A DNA stretch of 46,324 bases, taken from the NCBI RefSeq assembly GCF_001043915.1, contig NZ_LABX01000237.1, positions 1 through 46,324 on the forward strand. The letters are read 5' to 3'. Source of the stretch: Methylobacterium aquaticum (GTDB lineage: Bacteria; Pseudomonadota; Alphaproteobacteria; Rhizobiales; Beijerinckiaceae). Position 1 is the first letter of the stretch, and each line of letters starts with the position of its first letter. Below, in pieces: positions 37,301-45,548 of this stretch. A program made the position numbers and the translations under genes. The notes beneath the pieces were generated by a model. That model worked only from the letters and a program-made list of their open reading frames with translations. It had not been told where the DNA came from and did no database searches.

Positions 37301-37384
37301 TTCGCGGTCCTGGCCGGGATGGCGCGCGGGCGTGAGGGGGCCGGCCGCCGGCGGGATCGGGCGCCGGTGGCCGTGGGTCGGTGA
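34301..37384 (+). CDS. mdtC: RND efflux inner-membrane transporter, MdtC-like
   Basis: This encodes a 1027-aa RND subunit starting with GTG at 34301, overlapping the mdtB stop as GTGA. It begins ILAAPFVARPVGTALVALG, carries the TM4 Asp pair in VGFVVDDAVIVVEAVVRL, and ends with GIVMKNAILMVDVALALQRE in TM10-11. It has the same architecture as its neighbour but is clearly diverged, as expected for the second subunit of a heteromeric pump. No outer-membrane channel gene follows. It is convergent with amiE, 46 nt apart. Confidence 0.94.
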   Translation: MILAAPFVARPVGTALVALGLLLIGLVALARLPIASLPNVERPTIVVQAALPGASADTVASSLAQPLEDRLGLIAGLTEMSANSTSGGTQIVLQFALSKDINAAAGDVLAAINAASPDLPKDLPRPPVYYKANPSNIAAVVLALTSDILPPSEVYELADSVVAARLSALPGVAQVFVSGAERRAVRIRVSPRRMATMQLSLEEVRAALRDANQNLPKGVVTIADQTWTLTADDQLIRAEDWAEVIVAFRNGRPIRLGDVAEVSDSVINTRLAGWFNGERGVVVYVRKQPDANVVETVDAVKAALPEIARWLPPSLKVHTLYDRTVLIRESVAEVTRTIAIAIGLVMVVVALFLRRLAATLVPVMSIPVALALTLAAMALVGYSLDNLSLMALTIAVGFVVDDAVIVVEAVVRLMEEGRSARAAALEAARRMGATIVAISAALAAALLPVLLMPDVVGRYFREFGLTLVAAIVASALVSLTLVPMLCARLPRRSGGERPRPPSRTARAYRASLAWCLRHPGPALLVLAASTAGSAGLYAALPKAFMPTQDTGILQVRTITAANVSFTAMERLQRQVAQAILEDPSVAALSSFIGGDGAVLSNGTLSVGLKPLAERPGIEAVVNRLRERLAPVPGVRTFFTPQQDLSLGGTGGAARYHYALVGPDPDALWTASEAMRKRMLAMPELTDIVSSAERAGLEAGVVIDRQRAAQFGVTPLAIDNTLYDAFGQRQIDTIYLPSNYARVVLEVEPAAQGSPSSLAGLYVPGASPDRPQVPLSELMRPKRGHAAMWLRHLDGMPSVTLSFNTKPGVVIGDALAAIRAAEPALHLPDEIKTSFRGEAAEAGKSGTRQLLLFLGAVLAIYVVLGVLYESLIHPLTILSTLPSAVVGGLLALHLTGTPLTLVASIACVLLVGIVMKNAILMVDVALALQREQGMSPRDAILEAALTRARPILMTTLVAALSAVPLALGTGPGHELRQPLGITAVGGLVVSQLLTLYSTPVVFAVLAGMARGREGAGRRRDRAPVAVGR

Positions 37385-37430
37385 GGAACGCGGGCCTCGA
37401 CGGCCCCGCCGCCGCGCTCGGAGCGCCCGC

Positions 37431-38459
37431 CTATGCCGGATCCGCCGGGATCCCGTCGATCGGGCATTCGGGCGTCCCCACCGCGGGGCGGGTGATCGCC
37501 CGGACGGCGTCGCGGGTGGCGTCGGGATCCTCGATCCAGCGGCGGTAGAAGTCGTAGGGGCAGGCCGACATCCCGTGCCGGTTCTCGCGCGAGTTGATCA
37601 TCCCGGTATAGCCGCGATGGAGCAGCTTGAAGAGGTGGTTCTCCGACTGGCCGTGCCGGCGGGCGTCGCGGATCAGGAACTTCGACAGCACCGCGTACTG
37701 GATGCCGTTCTCCTCCTCGCCGCATTCGCCGAGCGTCCGCCCGTCGAAGCCGATCAGCGCCGAGTGGCCGAAATAGCTGTAGACCCCGTCGAAGCCGGCC
37801 GCGTTCGCCACCGCGACGTAGGAATTGTTGGCGAAGGCCATCGCCTTCGACATCAGGATCTGCTGCTCCTTGGCCGGGTACATGTAGCCCTGGCAGCGGA
37901 TGATCAGCTCGGCCCCGCGCATCGCGCAGTCGCGCCAGATCTCCGGGTAATTGCCGTCGTCGCAGATGATCAGGCTGATCTTGAGGCCCTTGGGGCCGTC
38001 GGAGACGTAGGTGCAGTCGCCCGGGTACCAGCCCTCGATCGGCACCCAGGGCATGATCTTGCGGTACGTCTGGACGATCTCGCCCTGGTCGTTCATCAGG
38101 ATGAGCGTGTTGTAGGGCGCCTTGTGCGGGTGCTCCTCGTGGCGCTCGCCGGTGAGCGAGAACACGCCCCAGACCTTGGCCCGGCGGCAGGCCGCGGCGA
38201 AGATCGCGGTCTCCTCGCCCGGCACCGTCGCGGCGTTCTCCATCATCTCGGCGGCGTCGTACATGATGCCGTGCGTCGAGTATTCGGGGAAGATCACCAG
38301 GTCCATGCCCGGCAGGCCGGCCTTCATGCCGACGATCATGTCGGCGATCTTGTGGCAATTGGCCAGGATGTCGGCCTTGGTGTGCAGGCGCGGCATCTTG
38401 TAGTTGACGACGGCCACGCCGACGCCGTCGTTGCTGCTCGAGATGTCACCGTGATGCAT
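37431..38459 (-). CDS. amiE: Aliphatic amidase
   Basis: This encodes a 342-aa nitrilase-superfamily amidase that hydrolyses short aliphatic amides (acetamide, propionamide) to the acid and ammonia. The catalytic triad falls at the positions of Pseudomonas AmiE: Glu59 (FPEYSTHG), Lys134 (YRKIMPW) and Cys166 (ICDDGNYPEIWRD). Conservation is high along the length, including MHHGDISSSND and ANAAGFDGVYSYFGHSA. It is the last gene of a leftward amide cluster, 80 nt after fmdB with a hairpin between. Confidence 0.97.
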   Translation of the reverse strand: MHHGDISSSNDGVGVAVVNYKMPRLHTKADILANCHKIADMIVGMKAGLPGMDLVIFPEYSTHGIMYDAAEMMENAATVPGEETAIFAAACRRAKVWGVFSLTGERHEEHPHKAPYNTLILMNDQGEIVQTYRKIMPWVPIEGWYPGDCTYVSDGPKGLKISLIICDDGNYPEIWRDCAMRGAELIIRCQGYMYPAKEQQILMSKAMAFANNSYVAVANAAGFDGVYSYFGHSALIGFDGRTLGECGEEENGIQYAVLSKFLIRDARRHGQSENHLFKLLHRGYTGMINSRENRHGMSACPYDFYRRWIEDPDATRDAVRAITRPAVGTPECPIDGIPADPA

Positions 38460-38503
38460 GGCGGGGGTCTCCTCCGTCGATCAGGGGCATGGGCCGGCAG
38501 GGC

Positions 38504-38530
38504 GCCCTCCCCGCACCGCGCGGGGAGGGC
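38504..38530 (-). terminator. Perfect 11-bp stem-loop between fmdB and amiE
   Basis: GCCCTCCCCGC (38504-38514) and GCGGGGAGGGC (38520-38530) pair around a 5-nt loop, nine bases after the fmdB stop and 45 bases before the amiE ATG. It has no T-run. It is similar in sequence to the stem between mxaF and mxaJ. Confidence 0.6.
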
Positions 38531-38539
38531 CGATGAGCG

Positions 38540-38851
38540 TCAGTGGCTGATCATCCACGGCCGCGCGGCCGGGAAGCCTTTGGCGGCCGCCGGCGCGGCG
38601 GCGGCCTTCTTCGGCGCGCAGCAGCCGCAGCCGGGGCCGTGGCTGCGCCGCGGCGCGTGGCGGCTGCGCTCGTTGGTGGCGTGGGCGGCCCTCACGCCCG
38701 CCTCCATGCCCGACAGGCGCGGCGCGGTGAGGAAGGCGCGCTCGCATGCCACGCCGCAATCCGGGCAGTCATGGGGATCGCGGAACTGCGCCATCGGGCG
38801 GAGAACCGTGAACGGGCCGCAGGACTCGCAGGAATAATCGTAGACCGGCAT
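38540..38851 (-). CDS. fmdB: FmdB-family zinc ribbon protein
   Basis: This encodes a 103-aa protein with an N-terminal zinc ribbon: MPVYDYSCESC (Cys8, Cys11) and HDCPDC (Cys29, Cys32). This is the FmdB/putative regulatory protein family. The C-terminal part is Ala/Arg-rich with a second Cys cluster (GPGCGCCAPKK). FmdB was proposed to regulate formamidase expression in Methylophilus. The gene starts 1 nt after the fmdA stop, so the two are co-translated. Confidence 0.92.
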   Translation of the reverse strand: MPVYDYSCESCGPFTVLRPMAQFRDPHDCPDCGVACERAFLTAPRLSGMEAGVRAAHATNERSRHAPRRSHGPGCGCCAPKKAAAAPAAAKGFPAARPWMISH

Positions 38852-38852
38852 G

Positions 38853-40082
38853 CTACTTGTCCGGTGAGATCGGCATCTGGATCGCGCCGTCGAGGTATTG
38901 CGTCGGCCCGGCGGCGCTCGGGTTGATGTCGAACTCGAAGATGCCGGTCGGCAGCCACAGGGTCGCGCAGGCATTCGGCACGTCGACGACGCCGGAGATG
39001 TGGCCCTGCACCGGCGCGGTGCCGAGGATCGAGTAGGCCTGGGCGCCGGAATAGCCGAACTTCTTCAGGTACTCGATCGCGTTGAGGCACGCTTGGCGGT
39101 AGGCGACGGTCACGTCGAGGTAGTGCTGGCCGCCGCTCTCGTCGACCGAGATGCCCTCGAAGATGAGATGGTCGTCGAAGCGCGGGACGATCGGCGACGG
39201 CTTGAAGATCGGGTTCTTGATCCCGTACTTCGCCATGCCGTCCTTGATGACATCGACCTTGAGATGGACCCAGCCGGCCATCTCGATCGCGCCGCAGAAG
39301 GTGATCTCGCCGTCGCCCTGGCTGAAATGCAGGTCGCCCATCGAGAGCCCAGCGCCCGGGACGTAGACCGGGAAGTAGATCTTCGAGCCGCGCGACAGGT
39401 CCTTGATGTCGCAATTGCCGCCGTGCTCGCGCGGCGGGACGGTGCGGGCGCCCTCGGCCGCGGCCTTGTCCTTCGCCTCGCCGGAGAGCCGCCCCATATG
39501 GGCGGTCGGGCCGAAGGGCGGGTTGGCGAGCCCCGGCACCCGGGTCGGATTGGTGGCGATCAGCGCCGTCTCGCGCTCGTTCCAGGTCGCCAAAAGCTTC
39601 GGATCGGGCAGGCAGCCGATCAGGCCGGGATGGATCAGCCCGGGAAAGCGCACGCCCGGCACGTGGCGCGACTTCGTGAACATCCCCTCGAAGTCCCAGA
39701 TCGACTTCTGGGCCAGCGGGAAGTGGTCGGTGAGGAAGCCGCCACCGTTCTGCTTCGAGAAGAAGCCGTTGAAGCCCCATTGCGAGTCCGGCTTGGCACC
39801 GATGTCGAGGAGATCGACGACCAGGAGGTCGCCCGGCTCGGCGCCCTCGACCCCGATCGGGCCGGACAGGAAGTGCACGATCGACAGGTCGATGTCGCGC
39901 ACGTCGTCGGCCGAATCGTCGTTCTTGATGAACCCGCCGGTCCAGTCGTAGGTCTCGACGATGAAGTCCTGGCCGGGCTTCACGTAGGCCACCATCGGGA
40001 TGTCCGGGTGCCAGCGGTTGTGCACCATGTCGTTCTCGTAGGCCGACTGGGTCAGGTCGACCTTGATCAACGTCTCGGGCAT
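38853..40082 (-). CDS. fmdA: Formamidase
   Basis: This encodes a 409-aa enzyme of the acetamidase/formamidase family, which hydrolyses formamide to formate and ammonia. It starts MPETLIKVDLTQSAYENDMV and contains the family motifs HNRWHPDIP, GPIGVEGAEPGDLLVVD, RTVPPREHGGNCDIKDLSRG, SMGDLHFSQGDGEI and GAIEMAGWV. It closely matches FmdA of methylotrophs in length (about 407 aa). fmdB follows 1 nt downstream; the ABC transporter lies upstream. The formate produced can enter C1 oxidation. Confidence 0.96.
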   Translation of the reverse strand: MPETLIKVDLTQSAYENDMVHNRWHPDIPMVAYVKPGQDFIVETYDWTGGFIKNDDSADDVRDIDLSIVHFLSGPIGVEGAEPGDLLVVDLLDIGAKPDSQWGFNGFFSKQNGGGFLTDHFPLAQKSIWDFEGMFTKSRHVPGVRFPGLIHPGLIGCLPDPKLLATWNERETALIATNPTRVPGLANPPFGPTAHMGRLSGEAKDKAAAEGARTVPPREHGGNCDIKDLSRGSKIYFPVYVPGAGLSMGDLHFSQGDGEITFCGAIEMAGWVHLKVDVIKDGMAKYGIKNPIFKPSPIVPRFDDHLIFEGISVDESGGQHYLDVTVAYRQACLNAIEYLKKFGYSGAQAYSILGTAPVQGHISGVVDVPNACATLWLPTGIFEFDINPSAAGPTQYLDGAIQMPISPDK

Positions 40083-40112
40083 GCGTTTCCCTTTCCCCTG
40101 GAGCGGGTGGTG

Positions 40113-40162
40113 TCCCGGCTGTCGGCCGGGATCTTCGGCGCGAGGGCGCAAAACGCCCTCGC
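40113..40162 (-). terminator. Two stem-loops between the transporter and fmdA genes
   Basis: TCCCGGC (40113-40119) pairs with GCCGGGA (40125-40131). GCGAGGGCG (40140-40148) pairs with CGCCCTCGC (40154-40162) around an A-rich loop. Both lie in the 91-nt gap after the last transporter gene. They may partly terminate, or separate stable mRNA segments. Confidence 0.55.
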
Positions 40163-40173
40163 CATGTTCGGAA

Positions 40174-40929
40174 CTAAACCGACAGGTAGCGGGCGACCGT
40201 CGCCTCATCGACGTCGGCGCGGGCATCCTCGTGGACGATGGCGCCGTTCTCGATCACCAGCACCCGGTCGGCGATGTCGAGGGCGAAGCTGAGCACCTGC
40301 TCGGAGACGACGATCGACAGGCCGCGCTCGTCGCGGATCTTCTTCAGCGTCCGGCCCATCTCGCGGATGATCGAGGGCTGGATGCCCTCGGTCGGCTCGT
40401 CGAGGAGCAGGACCGTCGGCCGGCTGGCGAGCGCCCGGGCGATGGCGAGCTGCTGCTGCTGACCGCCCGACAGGTTGCCGCCGCGCCGCGCCTTCATCTC
40501 GAGCAGGACCGGGAACATCGCGTAGAGGTCGGGCGGGACCTTGCTCTCGCGGGTGACGGTGAGTCCGGTCTCGATGTTCTCCTGCACCGTCATGGTGGAG
40601 AAGATCATCCGGCCCTGCGGCACGTAGGCGAGGCCGGCGGCGACGCGCTGGTGGCTCTTGAGCCCGGTCACGTCGCGGCCCGCGACCCGGATCGTGCCGC
40701 TCTTTGCCGGCAGGATGCCCATCAGGGTCCGCATCAGGGTCGACTTGCCCATGCCGTTGCGGCCCATCACGGCGACGATCTCGCCGGGCGCCACGGTGAG
40801 GTCGAGGCCGTGCAGCACCTCGCTCTGGCCATAGGCGGCATGGAGGCCCGTGATGGCGAGGGCCGGGGTGGCGCCGGGCGCCGGGATCGGGCCGGCATGG
40901 GGCACGGCGGCGGGGACGGTCTGGAGCAT
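40174..40929 (-). CDS. ABC transporter ATP-binding protein, UrtE/LivF type
   Basis: This encodes a 251-aa ATPase with Walker A GRNGMGKST, signature LSGGQQQQLAIARAL and Walker B VLLLDEPTEGIQPSII. The EGIQPSII continuation is typical of UrtE/LivF subunits. About 25 extra N-terminal residues are Pro/Ala-rich and probably disordered. It starts 11 nt after the preceding ATPase gene. With four upstream genes it forms a urea/short-chain amide importer (UrtABCDE or FmdDEF type). Confidence 0.93.
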   Translation of the reverse strand: MLQTVPAAVPHAGPIPAPGATPALAITGLHAAYGQSEVLHGLDLTVAPGEIVAVMGRNGMGKSTLMRTLMGILPAKSGTIRVAGRDVTGLKSHQRVAAGLAYVPQGRMIFSTMTVQENIETGLTVTRESKVPPDLYAMFPVLLEMKARRGGNLSGGQQQQLAIARALASRPTVLLLDEPTEGIQPSIIREMGRTLKKIRDERGLSIVVSEQVLSFALDIADRVLVIENGAIVHEDARADVDEATVARYLSV

Positions 40930-40940
40930 GGCGGTCCCCC

Positions 40941-41714
<774 letters not shown>

Positions 41715-41725
41715 GGATCAGGTCC

Positions 41726-42874
41726 TCACTCGGCGGGGGCGCCCTTGGGGAGCGGGCCGGCGCCCTGCGGCAACGCGGCGGCCTTGGGGCGGCGGGTCAG
41801 GAGCGGCGCCACGTGCTGGCGCCAGAGGCCGGCGAGGCCATCCGGGAAGGCGAGGACGACGGCGATGAACAGGGCGCCGAGTCCGAACAGCCAGAGTTCG
41901 GGGAAGGATTCCGAGAAGGTGGTCTTGGCCCAGTTGACGAGCAGCGTGCCGTAGATCGCCCCGAACAGGGACAGCCGTCCGCCGATCGCCGCGTAGATCA
42001 CCATCTCGATCGACGGCACGATGCCGACGAAGGACGGCGACATGAAGCCGACCTGGAGGGTGAACATCGCCCCCCCGATCGCCGCGAAGGCGGCGGCGAG
42101 GCAGAAGGCGAAGATCTTGAAGCTCGCCACGCTGTAGCCCGAGAACCGGACGCGGTCCTCCTTGTCGCGCATCGCCACCAGGATGCGGCCGAGCTTCGAG
42201 CGCTTGACGAATTGCGCCGCCAGCACGCAGGCGACGAGGAGCCCGCCATTGACGAAGTAGAGCAGGGTCTTGGCCGAATCGGTGCGGATGTCCCAGCCGT
42301 GGAGCGTGCGCAGGTCGGTGATGCCGTTGATGCCGCCGGTATAGCCCTGCTGCCCGACGATCAGGATGGTCAGGATCGCGGCGATCGCCTGGGTGATGAT
42401 CGCGAAATAGGTGCCGCCGACCCGGCGCTTGAACATCGCCGCCCCGATGATGAAGGCGAACAGCGTCGGCACCAGCACCACCGCGACGAGCGTCAGCGGC
42501 AGGCTCTTGAACGGCGTCCAGAACCACGGCAGCGCCGTGACCTGGTTCCAGTCCATGAAGTCCGGGATGCCCGGCGTCGACTGGATCTTGGTGTTCTCGA
42601 CCGACGACGCCTCGAGCTTGAGGTACATCGCCATGCAGTAGCCGCCGAGGCCGAAGAACACGCCCTGGCCGAGGGACAGGATGCCGCAGGTGCCCCAGCA
42701 GATGACGAGGCCGAGGGCGACGAAGGCGTAGGTGAGGTACTTGCCCACGAGGTTGAGGCGGAAGCCGTCGAGGGCGAGCGGCAGCACTCCGAAGATCAAG
42801 GCGCAGAGGATGGCGAGGTAGGCCCATTCCATCGGCGTCATGAACGGGTTGTCGGTGCGGGTCGGGGATCTCAT
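41726..42874 (-). CDS. Branched-chain-type ABC permease, UrtC/LivM type
   Basis: This encodes a 382-aa inner-membrane permease with about ten hydrophobic segments and the family motif GICGILSLGQGVFFGLGGYCMA (read here as CGTCGILSLGQ). The conserved cytoplasmic loop is ILVAMRDKEDRVRFSGYS. A long periplasmic insertion (residues about 90-130, KLEASSVENTKIQSTPGIPD) is typical of UrtC. It starts 12 nt after the UrtB-type gene. The C-terminus is Pro/Ala-rich. Confidence 0.93.
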   Translation of the reverse strand: MRSPTRTDNPFMTPMEWAYLAILCALIFGVLPLALDGFRLNLVGKYLTYAFVALGLVICWGTCGILSLGQGVFFGLGGYCMAMYLKLEASSVENTKIQSTPGIPDFMDWNQVTALPWFWTPFKSLPLTLVAVVLVPTLFAFIIGAAMFKRRVGGTYFAIITQAIAAILTILIVGQQGYTGGINGITDLRTLHGWDIRTDSAKTLLYFVNGGLLVACVLAAQFVKRSKLGRILVAMRDKEDRVRFSGYSVASFKIFAFCLAAAFAAIGGAMFTLQVGFMSPSFVGIVPSIEMVIYAAIGGRLSLFGAIYGTLLVNWAKTTFSESFPELWLFGLGALFIAVVLAFPDGLAGLWRQHVAPLLTRRPKAAALPQGAGPLPKGAPAE

Positions 42875-42886
42875 GCGGGTCGCTCC

Positions 42887-43813
42887 TCAGCGCCGGACCT
42901 TGAGGGTGAAGAGGCCCTGGGGCCGCAGCATCAGGATCGCCACGACGGCGAGCAGGGTGATGACCTTCGCGGTCGAGCCGGAGAGGAAGAATTCCAGGGT
43001 CGACTGGGTCTGCGAGATCGAGAAGGCCGAGGCGATGGTGCCGAGCAGGCTCGCGGCGCCGCCGAAGACCACGATCAGGAAGGTGTCGACGATGTAGAGC
43101 TGGCCCGATGTCGGCCCGGTCGAGCCGATCATCGTGAAGGCCGCACCGGCGACGCCGGCGATGCCGCAGCCGAGGCCGAAGGTGAGTCGGTCGACCCGTC
43201 CGGTGTCGATGCCCACGGCACCGGCCATCACCCGGTTCTGCATCACCGCGCGGACCTGCTTGCCGTATCGCGACGCGAACAGAAGCCCGGCGACCATCAG
43301 GGTGATGAGCACGGTGATTGCCATCACGAACAGGCCGTTGATCGGGATCTCGATCGTGCCGGTCGCCTGGATCGAGCCCATCATCCAGGACGGCAGCTCG
43401 ACGCCGACCTCGCGGGCCCCGAAGATCGACCGGTAGGCCTGCTGGAGGATCAGCGACAGGCCCCAGGTGGCGAGCAGGGTGTCGAGAGGGCGCTTGTAGA
43501 GGTGGCGGATCAGCGCCCACTCGACCAGCATCCCGAGCGCCCCGGAAGCCAGGAAGGCCATCGCCATCGCGACAAAGAAATAGGCCGGGAACAGTCCGGG
43601 CAGGTGCGCCTGGAAGAAACCCGAGCACAGATAGGTCATGTAGGCGCCGAGGATCATGAACTCGCCATGCGCCATGTTGATGACGCCCATCTGGCCGAAG
43701 ATGATCGCGAGGCCGAGCGCCATCAGCACATAGACGGAGAACAGAATGAGGCCGGCGAAGCCCTGCATGGCGAAGATCGCGCCGAGGTCGCCGAGCGAGT
43801 AGTCACCGAACAT
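42887..43813 (-). CDS. Branched-chain-type ABC permease, UrtB/LivH type
   Basis: This encodes a 308-aa permease with about eight hydrophobic segments. It carries the LivH/UrtB signature GVINMAHGEFMILGAYMTYL and the cytoplasmic coupling loop YGKQVRAVMQNRVMAGAVGID. It ends LRPQGLFTLKVRR. Many UrtB proteins have a long N-terminal periplasmic domain that is absent here, closer to amide-type (FmdE) permeases. It lies 256 nt after the binding-protein gene, across hairpin-rich DNA. Confidence 0.92.
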   Translation of the reverse strand: MFGDYSLGDLGAIFAMQGFAGLILFSVYVLMALGLAIIFGQMGVINMAHGEFMILGAYMTYLCSGFFQAHLPGLFPAYFFVAMAMAFLASGALGMLVEWALIRHLYKRPLDTLLATWGLSLILQQAYRSIFGAREVGVELPSWMMGSIQATGTIEIPINGLFVMAITVLITLMVAGLLFASRYGKQVRAVMQNRVMAGAVGIDTGRVDRLTFGLGCGIAGVAGAAFTMIGSTGPTSGQLYIVDTFLIVVFGGAASLLGTIASAFSISQTQSTLEFFLSGSTAKVITLLAVVAILMLRPQGLFTLKVRR

Positions 43814-44069
43814 GGGTGGGCTCCGGCTGTGGTATTGTGGGATGTGTTGTGTGGCGCGCCATATCCCTCCCCGCTCTGCGGGGGAGCGTGCCCGGCGGCG
43901 CGTGCGCAGCACTCGTGCGCCGGGCGGGAGAGAGGACGCTGCTTCCGGAGAGGTCGCGACGGAAGTGACGGGCGCGACCTCGAACAGCGTCGCGCTGCCC
44001 CTTTCCCGGCCCCTGCTGACACAGGGTCCGCCCTCCCCCGCAGAAGGAGGGAGGGTTGGACCCTGCGCC
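43814..44069 (-). other. Hairpin-rich spacer between binding-protein and permease genes
   Basis: The 256-nt gap holds a CTCCCCGC-type palindrome near 43866-43886 and a strong stem at 44023-44064. In that stem AGGGTCC pairs with GGACCCT, and inner CCCTCC with GGAGGG. The stem begins five nt after the binding-protein stop. There is no T-run. It probably lets the solute-binding protein be made in excess. Confidence 0.6.
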
Positions 44070-45326
44070 CTACTGGTACCCCTTCGGGAACGGGTTCGGC
44101 TCGATCAGGTCGGCGCTCTCGTAGACGACCTCGAACTGGCCGTTCGGCAGCGCCCGGCCGACGCGGGTCTTCGACCACAGATGGTGGTTGGGGTGGATGC
44201 GGACATAGCCTTCCGGCGCGCCCTTGAACTCGATGCCGTCCGAGGCCGCCGCAACCTTGTCGACGTCGAACGAGCCGGCCTTCTCGACGGTCAGCTTCCA
44301 CAGGTACGGGCCGAGATAGGCCGCCTGCGTCACGTCGCCGATCACCGTCTTCTCGCCCCACATCTTCTTGAAGGCGGCGACGAACTTTTCGTTGTTCGGG
44401 TTCTTCAGCGACTGGAAGTACTTCATGCAGGCATAGGCCCCGGCGATGTTCTCGCCGCCGATGCCGTCGATCTCGTCCTCGGTGACCGAGATCGTCATCA
44501 GCACCTGCTTCGACAGGTCGATGCCGGCCGCCTTCAGCTGCTTGTAGAACGCCACGTTCGAGCCGCCGACCACGTCGGTGAAGATCACGTTCGGCTTCGT
44601 CAGCTTGATCTTGTTGATGACGGAGTTGAACTGGGTGTGGCCGAGCGGGAAATATTCCTCACCGACGACCTTGCCCTTCAGCACGTTCTCGACGTGCTTG
44701 CGGGCGATCTTGTTCGAGGTGCGCGGCCAGATATAGTCCGAGCCGATAAAGAAGAAGGTCTTGGCGTCCTTCTCCTTCGCCACCCAGTCGAGGCTGGCGA
44801 GAATCTGCTGCGTCGCCTCCTGGCCAGTATAGATGACGTTCTTCGACTGCTCCAGGCCCTCGTAGAAGGTCGGGTAGTAGAGCATGCCGTTATATTGCTC
44901 GAAGACCGGCAGCACCGCCTTGCGCGAGGCCGAGGTCCAGCAGCCCATGACGGCGGCGCACTTGTCGTTGACGAGGAGCTTCTTGGCCTTCTCGGCGAAG
45001 GTCGGCCAGTCGGAGGCGCCGTCCTCCTGGATCACCTTGATCTTGCGGCCGAGCACGCCGCCGGTGGCGTTGATCTCCTCGATCGCGAGCTTCTCGGCCT
45101 GCTGCGCGCCGGTCTCGGAGATCGCCATCGTGCCGGTGACGGAATGCAGGATGCCGACGGTGACCTCGGTGTCGGTCACCGCGAGGCCGGTCGTGTTGAC
45201 GGCGGCGGTCGGCGGGGCGGCGGCGAGGGCGAGGCGGGGCAGACAAGCCGCGGCCGGCACCACCGCGAGCCCCATCAGCAGCCGGCGCCGCAAAGCCGAT
45301 TCGAGGCCCAGATCGTTCTCAGCCAT
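44070..45326 (-). CDS. Urea/short-chain amide ABC transporter substrate-binding protein
   Basis: This encodes a 418-aa periplasmic binding protein of the UrtA/FmdD type. The N-terminus has ALRRRLLMGLAVVPAAACLP, a signal peptide with an RR pair that could be Tat or Sec. The mature domain has VTVGILHSVTGTMAISETG, CWTSASRKAVLPVFEQYNG, MLYYPTFYEGLEQSKNV and GSDYIWPRTSNKIA, all Peripla_BP_5 (amide-urea) signatures. Linked formamidase and amidase genes favour amides over urea as ligand. AGGAGA precedes the ATG at 45326. It is the first gene of the cluster. Confidence 0.94.
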   Translation of the reverse strand: MAENDLGLESALRRRLLMGLAVVPAAACLPRLALAAAPPTAAVNTTGLAVTDTEVTVGILHSVTGTMAISETGAQQAEKLAIEEINATGGVLGRKIKVIQEDGASDWPTFAEKAKKLLVNDKCAAVMGCWTSASRKAVLPVFEQYNGMLYYPTFYEGLEQSKNVIYTGQEATQQILASLDWVAKEKDAKTFFFIGSDYIWPRTSNKIARKHVENVLKGKVVGEEYFPLGHTQFNSVINKIKLTKPNVIFTDVVGGSNVAFYKQLKAAGIDLSKQVLMTISVTEDEIDGIGGENIAGAYACMKYFQSLKNPNNEKFVAAFKKMWGEKTVIGDVTQAAYLGPYLWKLTVEKAGSFDVDKVAAASDGIEFKGAPEGYVRIHPNHHLWSKTRVGRALPNGQFEVVYESADLIEPNPFPKGYQ

Positions 45327-45400
45327 CACCCTCTCCTGTCGGTCCCGCCCGGGCGCCCTTTCCGGGTCGCTCCCGCCGCGTTCGGATGTCAGGCTAGGTG

Positions 45401-45434
45401 GCGTTTTGCGCCGCAGCATATACGCGTTTTTGCG
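45401..45434. promoter_or_regulatory. Paired GCGTTTTGCG-like sites, candidate operator
   Basis: GCGTTTTGCG (45401-45410) and GCGTTTTTGCG (45424-45434) lie 23 bp apart in the divergent control region. The second sits inside a 6-bp inverted repeat, ATACGC and GCGTAT (45420-45437). They are 75-110 bp upstream of the binding-protein gene. They could bind the regulator of the amide cluster. Confidence 0.4.
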
Positions 45435-45548
45435 TATTCCGCGCCGGGCGGAAGCCAGACAGGATCATGCGCTCCCGTGTGGCGCGCGACGGGATGCCGG
45501 GAAAGGATTCCCGGATCTTGCGCCGCAGCGGAGGCGCCAGGGAGGCCC

